A stretch of DNA of 44,490 nucleotides from NCBI GenBank assembly GCA_945863875.1, contig CAMBBS010000036.1, positions 1 through 44,490 of the forward strand, written 5' to 3'. This DNA comes from Desulfopila aestuarii DSM 18488. GTDB lineage: Bacteria; Desulfobacterota; Desulfobulbia; Desulfobulbales; Desulfocapsaceae. Under the pieces are notes generated by a model. The model worked only from the letters and a program-made list of their open reading frames with translations, did no database searches and was not told the origin of the DNA. This document shows positions 38,301 to 44,490 of the stretch, piece by piece; positions within the stretch are counted from its first letter, which is position 1, and the number at the start of each line of letters is the position of its first letter. Both the position numbers and the translations under genes were made by a program.

Positions 38301-39142
38301 AAGCACAAATCACCGTGAAGAAAGTACCTGAATCGGCTGTCAAGGTTTCTGACGATCAGGTGATAATCGAGTCGGAGGAACGGGAAAAAGAAGCCATAAC
38401 GACCGGGCCTGAAATATATGCCCGGGTTCGTACTATTTTGGGCGACAAAGTGCGCTTTAACGGGTTCGGACTTAAGGCTCGAATTGAAGGCAATATCCTG
38501 GCTATTGAAAAACCGGGTGAGCCAACTACGGCCAGTGGTGAGCTGAAAATTATTGACGGAGAATACCGGGCCTATGGGCAGGGGCTGGTGATCGAAAAAG
38601 GACGTATCCTCTTTTCCGGCGGGCCTGTCGGCCAGCCTGGTCTCGATGTGCGAGCCTTCCGCCGGCCTGAGGAAGGCATTACTGTCGGAGTGCAGGTGAG
38701 GGGTAATCTCAGGCAACCTGACTTTACATTGTTTTCTGATCCCACCATGACCCAGGGCAATCAGCTTTCCTACCTCGTGCTCGGCCGTCCCCTGAGCGGG
38801 ACCTCAGGCAGTGAAGGCTCGGCCCTGAGTCGGGCCGCACTGGCGCTGGGATTAAGGGGGGGCAATACCGTGGCGGAAAAAATCGGCGGCAGCTTGGGCC
38901 TTGATCAATTCGGGGTTGATCCCGGCGAAGCCGGGTCGGCCACCAACCCGGAAAATGCCTCCTTTGTGATCGGCAAATATTTATCACCCAAGCTGTACGT
39001 CAGTTACGGATTGGGTTTGTTCAATCCGATCTCAACCCTGCGGCTGCAATATACTATCAGCAGTCACTGGAAATTTTTAACAGAATCTTCAACTGAGGCA
39101 AGCGGAGGAGACCTGATCTATACGATTGAAACCGGAAAATGA
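35315..39142 (+). CDS. tamB: TamB-type inner-membrane/periplasmic protein (DUF490)
   Basis: This 1275-residue protein has an N-terminal membrane anchor (about 5-27), long beta-helical repeats and the family's conserved C-terminal DUF490 region (GNQLSYLVLGRPLSG; VSYGLGLFNPISTLRLQYTISSHW at the end). TamB bridges inner and outer membrane and cooperates with TamA; related AsmA-like proteins carry lipid between membranes. The start ATG 35315 overlaps the tamA stop (ATGA), so the pair is translationally coupled. It ends 8 bp from the convergent gshA stop. Confidence 0.93.
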   Translation: MKRVVKIISVAAIALVALLPVTLVAALFWVIGTESGTQFAWRHARSFVPTGVEIDALEGRLTGPLEVRGLKISNDAFQLEIDKIDLQWLPLQLLHRVLDIDHIAVEGVRYTQLEVIPPQPKEESAPINLPEEIVLPLGVRLGEVSLRDFEFRSQPDNAPFAIISATLSASVNEQEVDISSLKIESPLFTVAGKTLLTTHGDYAVQGELDWQVPVPDYPAAHGHTLLSGSLREMTITQSITKPYDVQGTVLLQNPVENLAFEVALHINPLELQTLNKDLPPMTAQLTVRGKGNPGDITFSLSGWAEDPGLGRVNTTLTGGFKSNVVTLDALKVNVAEQAAQITARGQLDVADTPEFNLTIDWQQLQWPLQQPMVRSPKGHIAVDGKIDAYTLSMQADVAVPEQTTDAQLLLEGQGSQEALTLSRIDITALEGTIKGKAGLSWQPELKGDADLVGQGLNPEGILQDWPGKLGFSLQAEGGMSDEFPRLQLQQFSVQGQLRGYEVALDAAGSYEENLATLQRLALSSGSTKLDVIGTMSDRLNVHWQVHSEDLGTLLPKTEGRITGKGTLAGPLKSPRVVAALDADKLAYQDSRLQSLHLDADVDVAGKAQSKVSLDLTEGNAAGVELRKIVLNGRGVPGAHTLTLAADTSSGQADIAFQGDLKNPWQPDMIWNFTLNQANLKYPDLGGWALQKPSSGQISAGQAMLSESCWQSGEALLCLQGKQATEKIQADFTLTNLPFSYVSPYFPPDIDVQGSLNGKGTLSQFGKNDPFVGVDLKTSPVRLLSRDSNEDQQKDALIIAFEPIDIHLQMDQGGLQADMALPLSQTDKIALKAALSPGQSSLMERPLNGQLTTEIQNLDFIADLLPEVQSIAGRLTGKMALAGSLALPVLQGRLALVEGAAELERPGLHLKDIQVELTGEGESGIRLTAHAASEGGELDIVGTSDVRGEAATADITVKGENFRVINTLEAQVDASPNLVIALRENRIDVGGELVIPKAQITVKKVPESAVKVSDDQVIIESEEREKEAITTGPEIYARVRTILGDKVRFNGFGLKARIEGNILAIEKPGEPTTASGELKIIDGEYRAYGQGLVIEKGRILFSGGPVGQPGLDVRAFRRPEEGITVGVQVRGNLRQPDFTLFSDPTMTQGNQLSYLVLGRPLSGTSGSEGSALSRAALALGLRGGNTVAEKIGGSLGLDQFGVDPGEAGSATNPENASFVIGKYLSPKLYVSYGLGLFNPISTLRLQYTISSHWKFLTESSTEASGGDLIYTIETGK

Positions 39143-39150
39143 GGGTGTGG

Positions 39151-40761
39151 TTATGCATACGCCAGATATTCGGCTAGAAACTGCTCGAAATTGATTGTAT
39201 CACCCGCTTCAAGCTGCTGCTGTTGACGGAGTGACTCCTCGGCTTTCCCGGCCAGGTCCCGCAATATTGCTGCATCCGGAGTCGAACCCAAAAGAAATTC
39301 TTTATGTTCCCGGCTTTTTTGTAAAATCCATTCAGTATACTCCTGTCCGGTTTTCTGCAAGGCCGCCAGCATCCTGGCAGATGGCGTCAAATTCGGATCT
39401 TCCAGTTTCCGCAATTGCTCGTCTACCGCCAGACTGTACTCCTTTTTCCGATGCACCCTATCCAGCACCTCACCGGTCATTTTTATCTTCTCGATGAGTG
39501 CTTTGCCGGTCCCGACAAGGGTGCTCTCTCCCTGGGGAGTGACCAGCAGTAACCCTGGTTCGCGCCCCCTGGTCAGTACTTTATGCTGGTTGTCGATCAC
39601 CAGCCGGCACTCAGCCGGACAGAGAACTGCATCACTCATGAGCAGGCAGCTGATCAGAAAAGCATCGAGAAACAGTGTTTGCCGGTGATCAATGCCCACC
39701 GGCAGGAAAGGATTATTGTCCAGGAGCCGAACTTCTATATATTCGACACCACTTGCCCGCAGGCCAGCAAGAGGTTTTTCTCCTGACCGGATACCCCTTT
39801 TCGGCCGGATGTCGCTATAGTATTCATTTTCAATCTGCAAAACACTGCTGCTCAGCTGGCGATACTGCCCGTCGACTTTGACACCTATTCTCTCGTAGGG
39901 CGGATAAGGGGTATGGATCGCTTTATCAAGTGAGGCGATAAACGTGTTCAGATGATTAAAGCAGATGTTCAGAGAAGACTGTGCTTTGGTTGAATAGCCG
40001 AGATCGCTCATACGCAGCGAGGTAGCATATGGCAGATACAGTGTCCTGTCACTCAGGGAATGCAGTGGATGGGATTTCCCTTTTAAAAAGGAGGCATCCA
40101 CCGCTGGGGAGGCACCAAAGAGATAGAGGAGAAGCCAGGAATACCGGCGAAAGTTGCGAATCATTTTGAAATAACCAGACGACCGAAATGACTGCAGCGA
40201 ATCCGTATTTCCCCGCAGCTCTTGAAATGATCGCCAAAAGACATCCGGCAGGGAAAAATTATAATGAATACCGGCTATGGTCTGCATCATCTTGCCGTAA
40301 CGATGCTCAAGGCCGACCCGGTATATATGTTTCAATCGGCCGATATTCGACGAACCATACCAGGCGACGGGAATTGCCTCGGAATTGTGGATATGACAGG
40401 GCATACTCCCTGCCCAGATAAGTTCTTCACTCAGTTGGCCATAGGTGAATTGATGCAGGCTTTCAAGAAACTGCAATGCCGCCGCACCGTCATCAAAAAC
40501 CGGAGTAACGAACTCAAGAAGAGCTTCAGAAAAATCGGTCGTAACAGTACCATTGGTTAATGCCGAACCGAGACCCTCCGGATGCTCTTTTTGTGACAAC
40601 TGCCCCAAATAGTCGACACGCAAGCCCTCTTTTTCAATACCTCGCAGGGCACCTTTTAAAAGGGAACTGATGTCGTTTTCGACCAGTTGCTCCAGTTGTT
40701 GTTCCAGATTGGATTCCAATGTTTCGCTCTTTTTATGTATGATCGGTTGACAGCCTGCCAC
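39151..40761 (-). CDS. gshA: Glutamate-cysteine ligase (E. coli GshA type)
   Basis: This roughly 536-residue protein resembles proteobacterial gamma-glutamylcysteine synthetase: the ATP-binding start GIEKEGLRVDYLGQ, TTDFSEALLEFVTP and YIEVRLLDNNPFLPVGID are conserved. It joins glutamate and cysteine, the first step of glutathione synthesis. Family enzymes begin a few residues before LKGALRGIEKEG, so the GTG at 40761 may be too far upstream and the true start may be an internal TTG. It is convergent with tamB, with an 8-bp gap and no terminator. No gshB is adjacent. Confidence 0.92.
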   Translation of the reverse strand: MAGCQPIIHKKSETLESNLEQQLEQLVENDISSLLKGALRGIEKEGLRVDYLGQLSQKEHPEGLGSALTNGTVTTDFSEALLEFVTPVFDDGAAALQFLESLHQFTYGQLSEELIWAGSMPCHIHNSEAIPVAWYGSSNIGRLKHIYRVGLEHRYGKMMQTIAGIHYNFSLPDVFWRSFQELRGNTDSLQSFRSSGYFKMIRNFRRYSWLLLYLFGASPAVDASFLKGKSHPLHSLSDRTLYLPYATSLRMSDLGYSTKAQSSLNICFNHLNTFIASLDKAIHTPYPPYERIGVKVDGQYRQLSSSVLQIENEYYSDIRPKRGIRSGEKPLAGLRASGVEYIEVRLLDNNPFLPVGIDHRQTLFLDAFLISCLLMSDAVLCPAECRLVIDNQHKVLTRGREPGLLLVTPQGESTLVGTGKALIEKIKMTGEVLDRVHRKKEYSLAVDEQLRKLEDPNLTPSARMLAALQKTGQEYTEWILQKSREHKEFLLGSTPDAAILRDLAGKAEESLRQQQQLEAGDTINFEQFLAEYLAYA

Positions 40762-40892
40762 AAGGGGGCCGGCTTCCAGTTTATCTTGTCACTGCCTTAC
40801 ACCCTCAAGGGGAGTGCTTCATGAAAATTCCTTTGTCAATACCCCTCACCTTAAACACAAAACATTGATCAAGCTAGATGGCCTTAGCTAAA

Positions 40893-41139
40893 GTAAAAAT
40901 CTAGGACGAATCAACTTCTCTACCATGGGGAAACTCTATGTATTACGTCAAAGTGTATCGCGAACAGCCTGCCCATTTCCGTCACAGTACCTTCAGCTGG
41001 TGCAAGACATAGATTTGAGACGTGTCTGTTCATTCACAGGGTGGAAACATTACCCCAAAGGCTGTATCGTTATCTTCCTCTCTCCCATGAGCTTGTTTTG
41101 ATATTTGGCACCGACAAGGCGAAATCAACTCTGGGTTGA
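40893..41139 (+). pseudogene. Deleted partial copy of the SagB-type nitroreductase gene
   Basis: 40893-40963 closely matches the 5' leader and first codons of the nitroreductase gene (about 19655-19730). 40964-41130 matches about 19996-20150 of it, so roughly 265 bp are missing. An inserted T near 40983 shifts the frame, and the tail diverges to a TGA at 41137-41139. The copy includes the 5' leader, which points to a local duplication followed by decay. The surrounding gap 40762-41524 shows nothing else. Confidence 0.85.
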
Positions 41140-41524
41140 TAATCGACTACCCGGCTTCCTGAATCAGAAATGATCTCCTTGATACTCACGGATAACAAAA
41201 GCTCAGGGCTTCATCTTGGCTGAAAAAAGATGAACGGTAGACATTGTCATCAAATCGAGGCATATTCCTCATTGGTTTAGGTTCAATCTGGCAACCGTCG
41301 ATATTGATTTTCTGGAATTATTTTGTATCGGAAAAATAAATCTGTCCCATTTTCACTGTTTTTCTTCTTTACCATATGCTTGGGAACGTCGAACGTTCGT
41401 CTGGGAAAATGGAAATGGCCAATCGGAAAGTCTGCTTGATTTTTTCCTTCCCGACTTTTTATTTTAGCATGTTACGTTAAGATAAAATAAAAACGAATCT
41501 TATTTTAGTTTCAAGGCAGACAGG

Positions 41525-42536
41525 ATGAAGCGAGTAGTCCAGGGCAAATACGTGACCATTTCGACGATGGGTGAGAAGGCCCATGCCTTCGTGCCCTCTT
41601 CGCTGCCACCGCGTCCGCCCATCGGCTAGACACCGGAGCTGCGCAGCAAGTTCGATCAGGCTCTGTTGGCAATCAGGCGGCTGGATAGCGTCTCAACTCT
41701 GCTGCCGGACACCTCGCTCTGTTCCCCTGCAAGTACGTCCGCAAAGAAGCGGTTCTTTCCTCAATGATCGAAGGAACCCGGTCGTCTTGTCCGACCTGCT
41801 GCTGTTCGAGCTGGACCAGGAGCTGGGCGTTCCGCTGGATGACGTGCGGGAGGTCAGCAACTATGTCGCCGCCCTCGATCACGGCCTGCGCCTGATGGAG
41901 CAAGGACTGGTGCTGTCACTGCGGCTTATCAGGAAAATCCACGGCGTGCTATTGACCAAGGGTCGGGGCAGCAATCAGACCCCGGTGCTGCTCAAGGCGG
42001 CGCTGGCCCACGTGCAGTTCGAGACAATTCACCCGATTTTGGACGGTAATGGCCATCTGCGGCGTCCGCTGATCACGCTGCTGTTGTGCGAGCAGAAGGT
42101 GCTGCGAGAGCCGAGGCTCTACCTTCGCCTCTTCTTCAAGACACACCGGCAGTATTACTACGAGCTGCGAGGCAAGGTCCGCCTGAACGGCGACGGGGAA
42201 GCCTGGTTGGATTTCCTTGCCGAGGCGGTCATCGTCACAGCCACCCAGGCGGTGGAAACGGCGCGGCAGCTTCTGGACCTGTCTAATCAGGATCGCGACA
42301 AGATCAGCGGCCCCGTCCGGGCGGAAGCATCGACCCTGCAGATTCACCGGGCGCTGATGGAGCATCCCATCGCCACCTCAGGCTCGCTGGCGAAGAAAAC
42401 AGGCCTTACCCCGGCGACTGTCAACAAGGCGCTCGGCATCGTGAAAGTTCTCACCGCTCAGAAGCGTCACCGCCTCTTCAGCTACGCAAACTATATCGAG
42501 ATCATGAGTCGCGGCACGGAACTGCCGGGCAGGTAG
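41525..42536 (+). pseudogene. Decayed Fic-family gene
   Basis: The frame begins well (ATG 41525, MKRVVQGKYVTISTMGEKAHAFVPSSLPPRPP) but hits TAG at 41627-41629. It continues in shifted frames through the RKEAVLSSMIEGT inhibition-motif region near 41735-41780. It then runs on to a C-terminal winged helix (ATSGSLAKKTGLTPATVNKAL). The Fic core is altered to HPILDGNGHLRR, with the essential arginine and glycine lost, and about 40 residues are missing between the SNQTP and VLLKAAL segments. At least one stop, two frame changes and one internal deletion make it inactive. Confidence 0.85.
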
Positions 42537-42565
42537 TTGATATGTTATCCTGCCTCAAACTTCAG

Positions 42566-43042
42566 TTAGTGGCAGCCAACAGGCAAGTTCATCAATCTGA
42601 CGACATCGTGGGCGACATAATACAGTTCAGTGGCAAACCATTCTGTCTGCAGCACACCGTCTTCGTCAGGATAATGGTGTGGTTCTTCCAGGACATTTCC
42701 GTTCGACGGTCCCAAACATTGATCAAACCGCCAATATCCATCATCACAGGCAATGCCGAGGGTGGCCAGACGTTCCCCGGATCTGGTGCGGATGGAAAAA
42801 ACACAGTACATCGATTCCAGGCACCGGCTGACATATTCCCGACAGCAGTTATTCATCAGGTAGCCTTCCGACTTGAGCAGTTTCACCGAAGTTAACGGCA
42901 TTATCAAATATGCACCGACTAGCATTTCGGACAACGTACACTTCCATTTACCCGATCGCTTCTCGACTGAGGTCTCTACAGCCAACTCGGATGAAAAAAT
43001 TGCCGGCAAATTTTCTACTTTCGATTGAGATAGCATTTTCAT
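42566..43042 (-). CDS. Small PcfJ-like protein
   Basis: A 158-residue protein with a strong ribosome site (GGAGGT, 4 nt before ATG 43042). The central stretch LKSEGYLMNNCCREYVSRCLESMYCVFSIR, followed by RLATLGI and W-F-x-QCLGPSNGNV, resembles the core of PcfJ/PcfK-like proteins of mobile elements, which have a His/Cys-rich turn of the form MxHCV-x-Y. Here the His is Asn. It stands alone in a region of relics. Function is unknown; the family assignment is from motif similarity only. Confidence 0.6.
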   Translation of the reverse strand: MKMLSQSKVENLPAIFSSELAVETSVEKRSGKWKCTLSEMLVGAYLIMPLTSVKLLKSEGYLMNNCCREYVSRCLESMYCVFSIRTRSGERLATLGIACDDGYWRFDQCLGPSNGNVLEEPHHYPDEDGVLQTEWFATELYYVAHDVVRLMNLPVGCH

Positions 43043-43324
43043 TGTACCTCCAGACGTTGATAGTCACCATAAGATGTAACTGCCCCAACACATCCTCTTC
43101 CCCTTCTCGATCCTGCAATGACACTATGCCATACCCGGGGTATCGCAGAGCGACCCCCCACGCATTTTTTCGTCTTTTTTTTTCCATCAACAATAAAAAA
43201 AGAAACTTTGTTGCAGCCAGACGAACCCAGCCAGCCTGGTCGCCATCTCAGCTGCATACAAGAGCAACCCAAAAAAGTGAAGAAATGTCTCGTAAACAGA
43301 CAACTTGCAGTTTACAGCATGTCC

Positions 43325-43369
43325 ATGGTTAAAAATTTTCGACATAAGGGCAAGTGGAAATACCTTTAA
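43325..43369 (+). pseudogene. 5' fragment of a HigB-type toxin gene
   Basis: ATG 43325 begins MVKNFRHKG, the standard N-terminus of HigB/RelE toxins, but the frame ends after 14 codons (TAA at 43367-43369). The rest of the toxin is deleted up to the higA fragment. The region 43043-43324 before it shows no gene. Confidence 0.65.
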
Positions 43370-43406
43370 TATCGATCTCTGGACAATCGCTGCAGGAAGT
43401 TAGGTC

Positions 43407-43487
43407 ATGGATATGAAAAACCCAGCACACCCCGGATTGCTCGTCAAGGAGTGTCTTGAAGACTTGGGGTTAAGTGTTGCGTGTTGA
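43407..43487 (+). pseudogene. 5' fragment of a HigA-type antitoxin gene
   Basis: The 26-codon frame reads MDMKNPAHPGLLVKECLEDLGLSV, the classic start of HigA antitoxins, and then stops (TGA 43485-43487) before the helix-turn-helix. Together with the preceding higB fragment it is the trace of a toxin-antitoxin pair that suffered two deletions. Confidence 0.7.
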
Positions 43488-43573
43488 TCATGAAGCTTTC
43501 TCCCCGTGACTTTGATCGGTTCACAGGAAACATGGGCTTCATTATTTTTCAGGATCTGTCAAATTTTTGTTGT

Positions 43574-43592
43574 CCCCCGGCAAAGCCGGAGG
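43574..43592. repeat. Short GC hairpin (REP-like)
   Basis: CCGGC-AAA-GCCGG with flanking CC/GG pairs forms a tight stem in AT-rich surroundings. It could be a REP-type element left beside the higBA deletion. Confidence 0.35.
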
Positions 43593-43682
43593 TTTACATA
43601 GAAGAAATTATTTAAATTCACTCTGCCCCTTGTTACTTGAAGGACTTCGAAGTTCATGGGAAAATGACGGGAATTTATACTT

Positions 43683-44300
43683 TTATATCAGACCAAGAAT
43701 ATCCGTTAGAAAGATTGACCCTTCTTCGCTAAACATAATACATAGCAAAACAGAATTCAGAGCAACTGTTGCCCAAAAAACCCTCCCAAAAGAGATTTTC
43801 TTCGATTTGTGTCGAATCAACACCTGTGCAGCTAAAGCACCGGCCCATCCTCCTAACATTGACAAACTATGCAGCATGACCTCAGAGATCCTCCAACCAC
43901 CATCTTGCGCTGCAGATTTATCAATAGAATACGCCAAAAATGTGATCCCACTCAAAATAATATAATAACCAAATACCATAAATGGCAACTTCCCATCAAA
44001 CACTGATTCACCAAGGAATACCAAGAACAAAACAACCAGCAGAATGGATAAGATGTTTTTCAGAAAATAATTACTAATCTGAACAGGCTTCACATAAAAA
44101 GAAACATTATGCGCTTGCAACCTTCCCCTTTCATCAGTTTTAACTCTGTAAGTTACAACGTCATTAACAAGAGGTCTTTTTGACCGCCTCACAAAGGATT
44201 TAATGTGAACGAAAATTCATTTTCTTCCATCATCTGATTCTATAAATCCAAACCCTCTGTCAGTAGTTCCCGTTTTGGACCAGTAGCCGAGCCGTGTGAT
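43683..44300 (-). pseudogene. Cold-shock domain / DUF1294 membrane protein with internal stop
   Basis: The minus-strand frame from about 44300 encodes a cold-shock-type domain (GYWSKTGTTDRGFGFIESDD, then IFVHIKSFVRRSKRPL), but TGA at 44219-44217 interrupts it exactly between the two RNA-binding motifs. No ATG is seen at its start. Downstream, a GTG at 44192 opens an intact 169-residue frame with three to four membrane helices and the DUF1294 signature (AYSIDKSAAQDGGWRISEVMLHSLSMLGGWAGALAAQ). The membrane part could still be made alone, but the nucleic-acid-binding part is lost. Confidence 0.75.
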
Positions 44301-44408
44301 TAAAATTCAAACAATCTAACACAAAATGTCAGTCAAGATTTGACTTTTTTCTCGATCGCTCATTTTGGTGGGCGCTTTACCGCTCATCTTTGGGCGAAAA
44401 AGTGATTT

Positions 44409-44490
44409 TCAACGTTTTTTGGACACAAGAGTCCATTCACCCTGTCTATCCAGTTTTTTCAGGGTACGATCTTTGACATACTGCGCAGCG
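44409..44490 (-). CDS. C-terminal end of an unknown gene, cut by the window edge
   Basis: An open minus-strand frame enters from the right edge and ends with a 26-residue charged tail, KKLDRQGEWTLVSKKR, before TGA at 44411-44409. Amino-acid use looks protein-like, but the piece is too short to name. Confidence 0.35.
   Translation of the reverse strand, partial: AAQYVKDRTLKKLDRQGEWTLVSKKR

Overview
The window looks like a chromosome segment of a Gram-negative anaerobic or microaerobic bacterium, most probably a Desulfobacterota (Desulfobulbales-like) species. That is inferred from gene content and protein style: an Fe-S type PurF-like protein beside carB, SulP, TamA/TamB, gshA, a group II truncated haemoglobin and a large MCP. 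No 16S or other decisive marker is present, so the taxonomy is an inference.

Layout. Positions 1-8.0 kb are an accessory, decaying region. It holds a truncated Fic gene, a RelE/NadS toxin-antitoxin pair with an A8 frameshift in the toxin, and a tightly overlapping cassette of a small ORF, a serine recombinase without its serine, a broken DnaQ-like exonuclease and a ParB-like protein. After these come a TacA/TacT-type antitoxin-acetyltransferase pair, an IS21-like end, a truncated ribbon-helix-helix antitoxin, a 3' tRNA fragment with its terminator, and a perfect 26-bp inverted repeat. Positions 8.0-19.5 kb are mostly housekeeping: carB with a PurF-like gene that lacks the catalytic cysteine, SulP, an MCP with a CZB-like site in its sensor domain, the terC-lepB-NTF2-like operon and a truncated haemoglobin.

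Positions 19.7-29.5 kb hold a SagB-type nitroreductase followed by the most interesting part, an eight-gene, GC-rich, translationally coupled operon. Its products are a tyrosine-phosphatase-like enzyme, a CDP-alcohol phosphatidyltransferase, an LPG-synthase-type membrane protein, a RibD-C reductase, an MDR dehydrogenase, a divergent 6-pyruvoyl-tetrahydropterin-synthase homologue, a glycosyltransferase-methyltransferase fusion and a membrane sulfatase/LtaS-like enzyme. Together they look like a pathway for a modified, possibly membrane-attached or exported pterin-like or glycolipid molecule. I know of no description of it.

Positions 29.8-39.1 kb carry an SNF2 helicase/SWIM protein pair and then tamA-tamB, with gshA convergent (39.15-40.76 kb). 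Positions 40.8-44.5 kb are a second graveyard: a deleted copy of the nitroreductase gene, a Fic pseudogene, a PcfJ-like small protein, a higBA relic, a DUF1294 gene whose cold-shock domain is cut by a stop codon, and the tail of an unknown gene at the window edge.
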